This document shows, one piece after another, positions 42,113-49,743 of a stretch of DNA of 49,743 nt; position 1 is the first letter of the stretch; each line of letters begins with the position of its first letter. The notes beneath the pieces were generated by a model. The model was not told where the DNA came from, made no database searches, and saw only the letters and a list, made by a program, of their open reading frames with translations. Origin of the DNA: JANLUX01 sp031366005 (GTDB lineage: Bacteria > Bacteroidota > Bacteroidia > AKYH767-A > OLB10); the NCBI GenBank assembly GCA_031366005.1, contig JANLZB010000045.1:1-49743 (forward strand). Reading direction: 5' to 3'. A program made the translations under genes and the position numbers.

Positions 42113-42144
42113 CTAAAGTAAGTAAATAATCATTGAATAAACAA
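42113..42144 (-). promoter_or_regulatory. Candidate promoter of the porP-gldKLMN cluster
   Basis: On the minus strand TTG (42142-42144) is followed after 21 bases by TACTTTAG (42113-42120), one base from TAnnTTTG. The downstream leader of about 25-30 bases reaches the porP ATG. Confidence 0.45.
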
Positions 42145-42233
42145 AACCACCAATTTGTAAAGAAAGTTGTGAATATGTTTTGCAAATGTTTATTAATGTT
42201 TTGGAGAAGCAAAAATAAAATTATTTTTGAATA

Positions 42234-43397
42234 TCAACTTAGTTTTTGCAACGAACTCCACCATCTCTCCGGAACTTCATTGTTACATGCCTGTTGGTAA
42301 TCTTTATAAGAACACGGCATTAATTGATGACTTGCATATCTGTTTTTAACAGGATCAATAGGAAGTTTTATCCACCAGCGAACGCTCTTTTTACTTTTTA
42401 AAAAAGTTATTTCCTGATCAATATTTTGAACAGGAACACGGTAAGTAATATAGCTGCTTGTATTTATTAATGGCATTTCAACTCTTCTGTTGGTAACACC
42501 TTCCATAAAATACCAGATCATTTGCGAAATGAGATGTGCTGTTTGATGATCTCTATCTTTTTCAGAATTAAATTCATAAATGCCCAATCCGGTACACTTG
42601 TCACTCACACCAGCATACATCATAACCTGGCAAGCTTCCTCTCCATAAAATCCATTTGGTGAAGCTTTACTGCTTCCGGGTGCATCACTTTGTCTTATTG
42701 CGCTTATATCAAAAGTTATTAAGTCAGCGCCCCTCATTATTGGTTCCACTTCTTTTATATCTGTTTGTACCTGACCTAAACGAAAAGTATCAAAAAACAA
42801 ATTGTTCATCAGCTGTATATTTTCCTGACCAACAAAATAAGTCTGGTATCCGATATTGGTATAGTTAAATAAATAATTCGGCTGCTCAAGAATTATTCTT
42901 CCTAAATAAGACTCGGAAGTAATTTCGTCTTCAGGTCTTTGCAAATCAAAAGAAGGATCAATGCTTACAATGTTTATTATTTGTTCCAGTTTTTTATAAC
43001 CTCCATAATGACCTAAGCTCAAATCCTGTGAACCGCCAATCACAACAGGAATAACTTTTAATGGTAATAATTCAGATACTACAGTTGCAATAGCCACATA
43101 GGTGTCTTCTAAAGTTGCTCCGGGAATAAGATTTCCAAAATCAATTATTCCAATAGACGCTGCATGTTTTTTTAAACTATATAATTTGGTTCTTACTGCA
43201 TCAGCACTACATTCTTTTGATTGCTTAATGTGCGAACCACGATTTTCATTTACACCAATGATGGCAATCTTATGTCCATTGATTTGCGGAAATTTTCCTT
43301 TAGCAGAATAAATACTTGACACACTAAATAAAGTATCATTTCCTTCTTCAAAATTGGAGAGGTTTATATCTGCCGGATTGAAGTAATCTTCTATCAT
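42234..43397 (-). CDS. Arginase/formimidoylglutamase-fold protein with altered metal site
   Basis: The 387-residue protein follows the ureohydrolase fold: HKIAIIGVNENRGSH (42-56), VIPVVIGGSQDLSLGHYGGY (115-134), NIVSIDPSFDLQ (142-153) and DLITFDISAIRQSDAPGSSK. In active enzymes these regions read G-G-x-H, D-A-H-x-D and D-x-D. Here they read G-G-S-Q, D147-P-S149-F-D151 and D230-I-S232. Two metal-binding histidines and one aspartate are therefore replaced, and it is unlikely to hydrolyse guanidino compounds. It overlaps topA by 4 bases and precedes the porP-gld genes, an order I recall from other Bacteroidota. A structural or T9SS-linked role is possible. Confidence 0.82.
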   Translation of the reverse strand: MIEDYFNPADINLSNFEEGNDTLFSVSSIYSAKGKFPQINGHKIAIIGVNENRGSHIKQSKECSADAVRTKLYSLKKHAASIGIIDFGNLIPGATLEDTYVAIATVVSELLPLKVIPVVIGGSQDLSLGHYGGYKKLEQIINIVSIDPSFDLQRPEDEITSESYLGRIILEQPNYLFNYTNIGYQTYFVGQENIQLMNNLFFDTFRLGQVQTDIKEVEPIMRGADLITFDISAIRQSDAPGSSKASPNGFYGEEACQVMMYAGVSDKCTGLGIYEFNSEKDRDHQTAHLISQMIWYFMEGVTNRRVEMPLINTSSYITYRVPVQNIDQEITFLKSKKSVRWWIKLPIDPVKNRYASHQLMPCSYKDYQQACNNEVPERWWSSLQKLS

Positions 43398-45823
43398 CGG
43401 GATTTCTTAGCAGCTTTTTTCTTTTTCGGTGCAGGTTTTTTTGAGGCAGCGGCTTTCAGTGGTTTTGCTTCTGTTTTTTCTGCTGTAGCTTTCTTAGCAA
43501 ATCTTCCTCTCTTAAATCCTTTTTGAGACGGAGTGGTGTTATCAGCAATATGTAAGCAATCAGCTAAAGTTAATTGAGATGGTTCTTTGTCTTTTGGCAA
43601 CTTATAATTGTTGTCACCTATAGTTAAATAAGGTCCCCATCTTCCATTCAGTATTTGTACATCTTCGTCATTGTGCTTATAAACTTTTATAACACGTTCG
43701 CGCTCAGCTTTGCGCTTAGCTTCAATTATTTCAATGGAACGATCCAGGGTTATTTCATAGGGATCATCAGTTTTCTGCAATGAATAAAATGCGTTGTTAT
43801 GTTTTGCATACGGGCCAAAACGTCCAATTGCAATAGTTACATCAGCATCTTCATATTTACCAAGATTACGAGGTAATTTAAAAAGATCCAAAGCTTCATC
43901 AAGTGTGATGCTTTCCAACCGTTGGTTCGGACGAAGGCTTGCATACTTTGGCTTCTCATCCTCTTCATTATTCATTTGCACAATAGGACCAAAACGACCG
44001 ATGCGCACAATTACTTTTTTACCACTTTGTGGATCAGTTCCTAATTCTCTTTCTCCTGTAGCACGTTCAGAATGTTCAATTGTTTTTTCAACGGTCTCAT
44101 GAAAAGGAACATAAAAATGTTTAATCATGTCAGGCCAGGGCAAATTACCAAGGGCTATCTCATCAAACTCTTTTTCCACCGTTGCAGTGAAATTATAATT
44201 CAACACCTCTCCAAAATTTGTGGTAAGAAAATCTGTCACCACCATTCCAATATCTGTTGGAAAAAGTTTTGATTTTTCAGAAGCATAATTTTCTGTTTTC
44301 TCTTCTTTTGTTATTTGATCATTCTTTAATTGCAACACCTGAAAATTTCTCTGCTTTCCCTCTCTGTCTTCTTTCACCACATAACCTCTTTTCTGCACTG
44401 TTGAAATTGTAGGCGCATAAGTAGAAGGACGACCAATACCCAACTCTTCTAATTTTTTTACAAGACTTGCCTCCGTATATCTTGCAGGTGGAGAGCTGAA
44501 TCGTTCTGTTGCAATTATTTCTCTCACATCCAGTTTCTGACCGATTTTTAATGGTGGTAATAATCCTTCAGCATTGTCTTCTGATTGCTCATCATCGCTG
44601 CTCTCTAAATAAACGCGAAGAAATCCATCAAACTTTATCACCTCACCGGTTGCTGTAAACATTTCCGATGATTTATCATTTTTAACTGTCACCACCGTAC
44701 GCTCTAATTGTGCTTCACTCATCTGAGATGCAATCGTACGTTTCCAGATCAGTTCATACAAGCGTTGCTCATTGCGCTCACCTTCCACTGTTGGATGATC
44801 AAAATAAGATGGACGAATGGCTTCGTGAGCTTCCTGTGCATTGGCAGATTTTGTTTTATACTGTCGTGTATGTGAATACTTGCTTCCATAATTTTCAGTA
44901 ATGGTTTTTTTTGCTGCTTCCAGTGCGTCTTTACTCAGATTTACTGAGTCAGTTCTCATATATGTAATCTTCCCACTTTCATAAAGCTTCTGTGCAACCA
45001 CCATTGTTTGTGCAACTGAGAAACCTAATTTACGACTTGCTTCCTGTTGCAATGTGGATGTAGTAAACGGAGCTGCAGGAGATTTTTTTGCCGGCTTTAC
45101 TTCTAAATTTTCAATAGAGAAATGCGCACCGGTCAATCGTTTTAATAAAGCTTCTGCATCTTCTTTCTTTTCTAATTTCTTAGATAAATCTGCTTTAAGT
45201 AAAGAAGTATTTCCATTCTCATCCTTAACAATAAAATTAGCTACAACTTTATAAGATGAAACGGATTTGAATGCTTCGATCTCGCGTTCACGTTCTACAA
45301 TCAATCTCACAGTAACCGATTGAACACGACCCGCGGATAAAGATGGTTTCACTTTTTTCCATAACACAGGTGACAATTCAAAACCTACCAGGCGATCTAA
45401 AATTCTACGTGCCTGTTGTGCATCTACCAGATGCATATCAATAGTGCGCGGATTTTCGATTGCTTCTTTTATTGCGTTCTTGGTGATCTCATGAAAAACA
45501 ATTCTTTTGGTATTTGATTTATTAAGATTTAACGCTTCCGATAAATGCCATGATATAGCTTCTCCTTCACGGTCCTCATCAGTTGCGAGCCAAACTGTTT
45601 TTGCCTTTTTAGAAAGCTTTATCAACTCATCAATCACCTTCGCCTTATCGCTTGAAATTTCATAATGAGGTTTAAAATTATTTGCGATATCAATTCCTTT
45701 ATCATTCTTCACAAGGTCGCGCACATGTCCGTAGCTGCTCTTCACCTGGAAATCTTTTCCAAGAAAACCTTCAATGGTTTTTGCCTTTGCGGGACTCTCA
45801 ACAATCACTAAATTATCTGCCAT
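43394..45823 (-). CDS. topA: DNA topoisomerase I (type IA)
   Basis: The 809-residue enzyme relaxes negative supercoils. The Toprim domain begins at residue 5 (LVIVESPAKAKTIEGFL) with Glu9 and TDEDREGEAISWHL (Asp82, Asp84). The nucleophile is Tyr288 in GKITYMRTDSVNLS. LEELGIGRPSTYAPTISTVQ is near residue 460. There are no zinc-finger cysteines in the tail. Instead several G-R-F/W-G-P repeats (IGRFGPIVQM, IGRFGPYAKH, GRWGPYLTI) precede a lysine/alanine-rich end (AAASKKPAPKKKKAAKKSR), the usual Bacteroidota type. The start ATG is followed by M-A-D-N. Its 3' end overlaps the arginase-fold gene by 4 bases. Confidence 0.97.
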   Translation of the reverse strand: MADNLVIVESPAKAKTIEGFLGKDFQVKSSYGHVRDLVKNDKGIDIANNFKPHYEISSDKAKVIDELIKLSKKAKTVWLATDEDREGEAISWHLSEALNLNKSNTKRIVFHEITKNAIKEAIENPRTIDMHLVDAQQARRILDRLVGFELSPVLWKKVKPSLSAGRVQSVTVRLIVEREREIEAFKSVSSYKVVANFIVKDENGNTSLLKADLSKKLEKKEDAEALLKRLTGAHFSIENLEVKPAKKSPAAPFTTSTLQQEASRKLGFSVAQTMVVAQKLYESGKITYMRTDSVNLSKDALEAAKKTITENYGSKYSHTRQYKTKSANAQEAHEAIRPSYFDHPTVEGERNEQRLYELIWKRTIASQMSEAQLERTVVTVKNDKSSEMFTATGEVIKFDGFLRVYLESSDDEQSEDNAEGLLPPLKIGQKLDVREIIATERFSSPPARYTEASLVKKLEELGIGRPSTYAPTISTVQKRGYVVKEDREGKQRNFQVLQLKNDQITKEEKTENYASEKSKLFPTDIGMVVTDFLTTNFGEVLNYNFTATVEKEFDEIALGNLPWPDMIKHFYVPFHETVEKTIEHSERATGERELGTDPQSGKKVIVRIGRFGPIVQMNNEEDEKPKYASLRPNQRLESITLDEALDLFKLPRNLGKYEDADVTIAIGRFGPYAKHNNAFYSLQKTDDPYEITLDRSIEIIEAKRKAERERVIKVYKHNDEDVQILNGRWGPYLTIGDNNYKLPKDKEPSQLTLADCLHIADNTTPSQKGFKRGRFAKKATAEKTEAKPLKAAASKKPAPKKKKAAKKSR

Positions 45824-45896
45824 TCAATTCTGATTACAATGTTTTTGGGGCCGCAAATTAAACGATAAGATTTCTTAATTACCAAATTTTGTTTTA

Positions 45897-45927
45897 CCCC
45901 TGTCAGTGTTTTGAACCCTGACAGGGG
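45897..45927. repeat. CCCCTGTCAG/CTGACAGGGG hairpin
   Basis: A perfect 10-bp inverted repeat encloses 11 bases (TGTTTTGAACC). This is a familiar dispersed element in the phylum. It lies about 75 bases upstream of topA and is not followed by a T-run. Confidence 0.75.
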
Positions 45928-46165
45928 GAAGAAATTACCAATGAAAAACGGTGGTCATTAATATTTTTAAAAAAATAATTTGGAGGTCTCATTTTTTTTT
46001 GGAAAAGCTATTTCAATTATTCTTTATTCAAAATTCAGATAAACTGCAGATTATTATAGTAGCCCCAACAGGTAACTTATCATTGAATAAATATTTTTGA
46101 ATTTTTGGAGTGAGTGTTGTCGCACTTCACGAATGAAGCATGTTCTCTCACTGTTGTTGTTTTAT

Positions 46166-46203
46166 CAATTCCATTTTTGCAAGAAATTGCAAATCTGGAA
46201 TTG
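46166..46203. repeat. Large palindrome, copy A (downstream side of the DUF4143 gene)
   Basis: CAATTCCA (46166-46173) and TGGAATTG (46196-46203) flank an inner inverted pair TTTGCAA/TTGCAAA separated by 4 bases. It ends one base before the DUF4143 stop codon on the minus strand. Related copies are at 47362-47399 and 47399-47436. Confidence 0.85.
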
Positions 46204-46204
46204 T

Positions 46205-47359
46205 CTATAAATTCCCCACCTCTGTCCACGGAACAATTCCAATGTTTTCATTTATCATTTCGTTAGTATTGCCTCCATGCAATAAAACACAATGGCTTTT
46301 CGGTTGGTATTTGTGCCAGTAGTTTAAACCCCTCAACATTTCGCTGCTTATTTTGCGCGAAGCTTTTATTTCTATTGCCATCGGTTCTCCATCCCGCTCA
46401 ATAATGAGATCCACTTCATTGCCTGCACTGTCTCTGAAATAATACATGTGGTCGTTTTGCCCGGCATTACAATTATTTTTTTTGATTTCAGAAATCGCCC
46501 AGTTTTCAAAAATGGCTCCGTAAGAATTATTTTTTTTCAGTGCAGTCAAACTTTTTATTCCAAGCAAATAGCAAAGCAAGCCGGTATCATTAAAGTAAAG
46601 CTTAGGGCTTTTTATGATGCGTTTGTTCAGGTTATTATACCACGGCTGTAATTGAAAAATGAGGTAGCTGTTTTCTAACAACCCCAGCCATGAAAGAATG
46701 GTTTTTGTATCCACTCCAATCTGCTTTGCTATTTCATCACGGTTTAAAATTTGTCCTGCATAATGTGCGCATAAATAAATGAACCGTGTAAATACTGCCA
46801 GGTTAGAAATATTTTTTAATAACCTCACATCCCGTTGCACATACGTTTGCACATAACTATTCAACCATGTATGAGGGTTCAGTTTTTCATTCCAGATTTC
46901 AGGATAGCCGCCTGTTAAGATGTGCTTATTCACATCTTTATCATCCAGCTTTGCTTTAACCAATTCTGCATAACTGAAAGGCAACAACGATAAATAACCT
47001 GCTCTGCCAGCCAATGATTGCGACACTTGTTCCTGCAATAAAAAATTATTAGAACCGATAAGTATAAACTGACCTCGTTTGCGATTGTTGTCTAAAACCT
47101 CTTGCAAGTATCTGAAAATATGTGGCACACGCTGCACTTCATCCAGCACAGCACCAGCACGGTATTGTTTTAAAAATGCAACAGGATTTTGTTCTGCTTC
47201 ATGCTGAACGGAAGGGTTTTCAAAATTCAGATAAGGCTTACCCTTGAATAACTGTTTGCTTAATGTAGTTTTTCCGCTTTGCCGTGGCCCGGTGATGCAC
47301 AATGCCCTGAACTGTGTAAACGTCTGTTTGGCTGTCGGAAGAATTAATCTGCTAACCAT
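46205..47359 (-). CDS. AAA-type ATPase with DUF4143 domain
   Basis: The ATG at 47359 gives 384 residues starting MVSRLILPTAKQTFTQF, as in the family; the frame extends further through the palindromes, but I reject that start. It has Walker A CITGPRQSGKTTL, Walker B AGAVLDEVQRVPHIFRYL, sensor-like FILIGSNNFLLQEQVSQSLA, and GRAGYLSLLPFSYAEL. A winged-helix-type middle part follows. The end EVDLIIERDGEPMAIEIKAS is a PD-(D/E)xK-like region. The family is very common in bacteria but its function is unsettled. The gene is bracketed by three copies of a 38-base palindrome. Confidence 0.88.
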   Translation of the reverse strand: MVSRLILPTAKQTFTQFRALCITGPRQSGKTTLSKQLFKGKPYLNFENPSVQHEAEQNPVAFLKQYRAGAVLDEVQRVPHIFRYLQEVLDNNRKRGQFILIGSNNFLLQEQVSQSLAGRAGYLSLLPFSYAELVKAKLDDKDVNKHILTGGYPEIWNEKLNPHTWLNSYVQTYVQRDVRLLKNISNLAVFTRFIYLCAHYAGQILNRDEIAKQIGVDTKTILSWLGLLENSYLIFQLQPWYNNLNKRIIKSPKLYFNDTGLLCYLLGIKSLTALKKNNSYGAIFENWAISEIKKNNCNAGQNDHMYYFRDSAGNEVDLIIERDGEPMAIEIKASRKISSEMLRGLNYWHKYQPKSHCVLLHGGNTNEMINENIGIVPWTEVGNL

Positions 47360-47361
47360 CT

Positions 47362-47399
47362 CAATTCCATTTTTGCAAATATATGTAAATCTGGAATAC
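47362..47399. repeat. Large palindrome, copy B (upstream of the DUF4143 gene)
   Basis: CAATTCCA, TTTGCAA, four bases, TGTAAA and TGGAAT occur in the same spacing as copy A, with the last two bases changed. It lies 2 bases from the DUF4143 start codon. Confidence 0.8.
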
Positions 47400-47436
47400 G
47401 ATTCCATTTTTGCAAATAAATGCAAATCTGTAATTG
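47399..47436. repeat. Large palindrome, copy C (upstream of the DUF4143 gene)
   Basis: ATTCCA, TTTGCAA, four bases, TGCAAA and TGTAATTG occur in the same spacing, directly joined to copy B so that the two repeat with a 37-base period. The inner 22 bases match copy A or B at nearly every position. Confidence 0.8.
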
Positions 47437-47499
47437 ACAAGCTGGTTGGTTTATTTAAGCGAGATAAAATTCATAACTCAAAATTCATAACTCAAACTT

Positions 47500-48300
47500 T
47501 TATTTCATCGCTCCCTTAATCTTCTTCATATCCTTCTCCAACTTCAGCACTTTTAAAAACAATTCTTCTTTGGCTTGTTGCGGTTCAGGTAGTTCGCTGC
47601 TGATATAATTGCAGAATTTCCATACTTCGCGCACTTCGTTTACAGGTACTTCGTAAGGATCGTATTCAGGATTGAGCGATTTAAGTAACAACGATTTCTT
47701 TTTACGCAATTGGTTATAAGCAATTTTAAAAACAATTCCATCATCGAGCGTAAGCAACACATAAGCACTTCCATCTTTAATATCATAAAAATTTTCTAAG
47801 TATTCACCAATCACCCAACTCTTATCCGGCACCGGCAACATACTGTCACCGGTAATTTGAAACATTCTATACTTACGGTCATTAAATAAAATAGGTAACT
47901 GAAACGTGGGAAGCTTTTTAATAAAATCAGGATCAGCGTAACCGTTTTTATACCCTGCCTTTGCTTTTACAGGAACCACTTCAATGTTTTCTTTATTATT
48001 CGCGTCAACAGTTGTGGCGAGCACACGCAGCTTGGAGCCTTTAATAAAAGAATCATGTCCTAATTCCAGTTCTTTCAATTTACTTTCTGACAGCGTGGTA
48101 AAATCTATTTTAATTAAAGTATCAATGGACATTTTAAAATATTCCGAAAAAGAAATGAGGGCTTCAATAGTTGGATTAACAATGGTGCCGTTTTCATAAC
48201 TATTTAAGGTGGATCGTGAAAGTCCTAATTCACTCGCCATAAAATCCTGCGTGAATTGCTTGCGTTGGCGTAAGAGACGTATGTTATTGCTGAAATGCAT
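47500..48300 (-). CDS. LexA/CI-like repressor: XRE helix-turn-helix plus S24 peptidase
   Basis: The 266-residue protein has an N-terminal XRE helix-turn-helix (IRLLRQRKQFTQDFMASEL, GLSRSTLNSYENG, residues 7-38). A linker follows with Ala115-Gly116 as the likely self-cleavage site (VKAKAGY). The S24 catalytic dyad is Ser153 in ITGDSMLPVPD and Lys192 in GIVFKIAY. All key residues are present, so it should respond to DNA damage by self-cleavage as LexA does. The last 30 residues form a charged coiled coil (EELFLKVLKLEKDMKKIKG). It is divergent from the radical SAM gene, whose upstream region contains possible operators. Confidence 0.9.
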   Translation of the reverse strand: MHFSNNIRLLRQRKQFTQDFMASELGLSRSTLNSYENGTIVNPTIEALISFSEYFKMSIDTLIKIDFTTLSESKLKELELGHDSFIKGSKLRVLATTVDANNKENIEVVPVKAKAGYKNGYADPDFIKKLPTFQLPILFNDRKYRMFQITGDSMLPVPDKSWVIGEYLENFYDIKDGSAYVLLTLDDGIVFKIAYNQLRKKKSLLLKSLNPEYDPYEVPVNEVREVWKFCNYISSELPEPQQAKEELFLKVLKLEKDMKKIKGAMK

Positions 48301-48342
48301 TTTTTAAGTGATGAGGTTTTGAGTAGTGAAGTAATAAAGTCC

Positions 48343-48425
48343 CGTCATTGCGAGTCACGAAGCAATCTCCCACTATGAAACAGATTGCTTCGTTCCTCGC
48401 AATGACGCAGCCTCTCGCAATGACG
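48343..48425. repeat. CATTGCGAGG dispersed palindrome, copy 2
   Basis: CGTCATTGCGAG (from 48343) pairs with CTCGCAATGACG (ending 48407), and a further half-unit CTCGCAATGACGG ends at 48425. The inner arms are ACGAAGCAATCT and CAGATTGCTTCG, as in copy 1 at 29862-29925. Confidence 0.85.
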
Positions 48426-48479
48426 GTAAATTTTTTTATCCATGTAAATCAATTTAATCTGAGCGTTTGTGAAAATTTT

Positions 48480-48540
48480 ATTGCAATACCGCAAATATAG
48501 TGCTTATATTGCAATCACAAAATTGATCGTAATACAATCA
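48480..48540. promoter_or_regulatory. Two inverted repeats ahead of the radical SAM gene, candidate operators
   Basis: ATTGCAATA (48480-48488) and TATTGCAAT (48507-48515) are perfect 9-base mirror arms 18 bases apart. TGATCGTA (48524-48531) and TACAATCA (48533-48540) form a second dyad with one mismatch. They lie 8-68 bases before the ATG, next to a LexA-like repressor gene, so repressor binding is plausible. Confidence 0.5.
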
Positions 48541-48547
48541 TTGCAGA

Positions 48548-49660
48548 ATGGAAGAAGAAGAAAACAGATTGATAACCGAGATAGATTACCTCAAAGGCCG
48601 TGGTGCGCAGATGCAGAGTCATAACCGTTTTATGAAACACGAAGTGGTGACTGAGCATATTGAAGGATTGGATGAGCCCTTGATCACCGATGAAAAAACG
48701 CAGGTGTATATTGAACATCCTAAAAAAATGGTGAATAAAGTAACCAGTCCTGATGTGGGTATGATGAACAGCATGAACCCGTACCAGGGATGTGAGCATG
48801 GATGTATTTATTGTTATGCACGCAACACGCATAATTATTATGGCTTCAGCGCAGGTTTGGATTTTGAACGGAAGATAATTGTAAAGCCCAATGCTGCTGA
48901 ATTATTACGAAAGCATTTTGACAATAAAAATTACACTCCAGAAGTAATTTCCATTGCAGGCAACACCGATTGTTATCAGCCACTGGAACGCAAGTATAAA
49001 ATCACGCGTTCGCTCTTGGAAGTAATGCTCGAGTACAAAAATCCTGTTGGTTTAATCAGCAAAAATTCGTTGATGCTTCGCGATATTGATTTGCTGAGCG
49101 AACTTGCCAAACACAATCTCGTGCATGTGATGATTTCAATTACTTCTTTACGTGAAGAGTTGCGTTTATTAATGGAACCGCGAACAGCCACGGCAAAAAA
49201 GAGATTGAGTGTAATTGAAGAGCTTTCAAAAAATAATATTCCTGCAGGAGTAATGACCGCACCGATTATTCCGGGACTGAACAGTGATGAAATTCCTGAC
49301 ATCATAAAAGCAGTGGCTGACCGCGGAGGAGTTACCGCAGGTTACACGATTGTTAGGTTGAACGGAGAGATAAAAAATATTTTTCATGATTGGTTGTACA
49401 AAAGTTTTCCAGATGCTGCTGATAAGGTCTGGAACCAGATTAAAGAATGCCATGACGGACAAGTGAATGATAGCCGCTGGGGTTCGCGCATGCATGGCGA
49501 AGGAAAAATTGCTGAGAGCATCAGGCAGTTATTTACAATGGCAAAAAAGAAATACATGAGCGGAAGAGCGATGCCGGAATATGATTTCACATTGTTTAAA
49601 AGACCGGTGAGGAGTGGCGGACAGTTTGATTTGTTTGAAGCCACTAATCACACTAATTAA
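48548..49660 (+). CDS. Radical SAM protein (SplB-like, PA0069 family)
   Basis: The 370-residue protein has the cluster motif C-x3-C-x2-C in NPYQGCEHGCIYCYARNTHN (Cys82, Cys86, Cys89), which binds a 4Fe-4S cluster and SAM. Other landmarks are ARNTHNYYGFSAGLDFERKI, ISIAGNTDCYQPLERKYKIT, VGLISKNSLMLRDIDLL and TAPIIPGLNSDEIPDIIKA. This family is related to spore photoproduct lyase but its substrate is not established. It is often found near LexA-like regulators or error-prone polymerase genes, which fits its neighbour here. The gene is complete. Confidence 0.92.
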   Translation: MEEEENRLITEIDYLKGRGAQMQSHNRFMKHEVVTEHIEGLDEPLITDEKTQVYIEHPKKMVNKVTSPDVGMMNSMNPYQGCEHGCIYCYARNTHNYYGFSAGLDFERKIIVKPNAAELLRKHFDNKNYTPEVISIAGNTDCYQPLERKYKITRSLLEVMLEYKNPVGLISKNSLMLRDIDLLSELAKHNLVHVMISITSLREELRLLMEPRTATAKKRLSVIEELSKNNIPAGVMTAPIIPGLNSDEIPDIIKAVADRGGVTAGYTIVRLNGEIKNIFHDWLYKSFPDAADKVWNQIKECHDGQVNDSRWGSRMHGEGKIAESIRQLFTMAKKKYMSGRAMPEYDFTLFKRPVRSGGQFDLFEATNHTN

Positions 49661-49700
49661 CACTAATTAACATGTTAGTACAAAACACGAATCGGAGCAA

Positions 49701-49738
49701 CTCCCCTCTCCTTTGGAGAGGGGCCGGGGGTGAGGCGC
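49701..49738. repeat. CCTCTCCTTTGGAGAG-type repeat, copy 2
   Basis: CCCCTCTCCTTTGGAGAGGGG is a palindrome followed by CCGGGGGTGAGGCG. It shares both ends with the copy at 33125-33172. Confidence 0.8.
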
Positions 49739-49743
49739 ACCGC

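Larger units (their letters stand above)
45824..46204. other. Gene-free spacer upstream of topA
   Basis: No gene is visible. The spacer contains a CCCTGTCAGGG-type hairpin (45897-45927) and, at its right end, a large palindrome (46166-46203) that also occurs twice in front of the DUF4143 gene. The region 45930-46165 is AT-rich without recognisable structure. Confidence 0.6.

Noticed and set aside
47360..47440. N-terminal extension of the DUF4143 ATPase
   Set aside because: The extra codons are a readthrough of the two palindromes, and family members start at M-V-x-R-x-I/L as the ATG at 47359 does.

Overview
The window is an AT-rich chromosomal segment from a member of the Bacteroidota. The evidence is a compact porP/sprF-gldK-gldL-gldM-gldN type IX secretion cluster, the rplM-rpsI-rpsB-tsf and pyrH-frr gene order, a promoter of the Bacteroidota form (TTG, 19 nt, TAnnTTTG), weak ribosome binding sites, and several intergenic palindromes of the kind scattered through genomes of this phylum. 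I cannot place it below phylum with confidence. No rRNA, tRNA, CRISPR array, IS transposase or integrase was seen.

Layout. (1) 1-3000 is an accessory zone: a cut-off exodeoxyribonuclease III fragment at the left edge, a two-gene module (DUF6932-like nucleotidyltransferase plus an unknown coiled-coil protein, overlapping by 8 bp), a small unknown gene, palindrome-rich spacers, and an ORF made of 42-bp tandem repeats. (2) 3110-8131, minus strand, is a translation and nucleotide block: frr, pyrH, tsf, rpsB, rpsI, rplM. A plus-strand VapBC-type toxin-antitoxin pair and a broken DUF2281-type gene sit between tsf and pyrH. (3) 8376-29838 is a large surface-polysaccharide region: two methyltransferases, three family-2 glycosyltransferases, several multi-membrane GT-C-like proteins, and two copies of an MBOAT O-acyltransferase plus AlgJ/AlgX-like SGNH partner pair. 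Each copy is accompanied by a large membrane protein and a lipoprotein ending in a similar beta-rich, probably carbohydrate-binding domain. A RelE/ParE toxin-antitoxin pair lies inside this region. (4) 29934-34160 holds a 3-oxoacid CoA-transferase (scoA/scoB) and an ABC importer of the TrpXYZ/COG2984 type. (5) recJ (plus strand) converges on the T9SS cluster (minus strand), which is followed upstream by an arginase-fold protein with altered metal ligands and by topA. (6) 46200-49660 holds a DUF4143 ATPase bracketed by three near-identical palindromes, a LexA/CI-like S24 repressor, and a divergent radical SAM protein with two inverted repeats in front of it.

How the genes work together. The polysaccharide region looks able to build lipid-linked sugars (GT2 enzymes), transfer them at the membrane (GT-C proteins), methylate them and O-acetylate them (MBOAT/SGNH pairs), giving a decorated surface glycan or glycosylated envelope proteins. 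The T9SS genes encode the gliding/secretion motor (GldL/GldM) and the periplasmic/outer-membrane ring (GldK/GldN) with a PorP-type outer-membrane partner. The most promising undescribed items are the nucleotidyltransferase two-gene module, the duplicated O-acetylation cassettes with their shared C-terminal domain, and the palindrome-bracketed DUF4143 gene.
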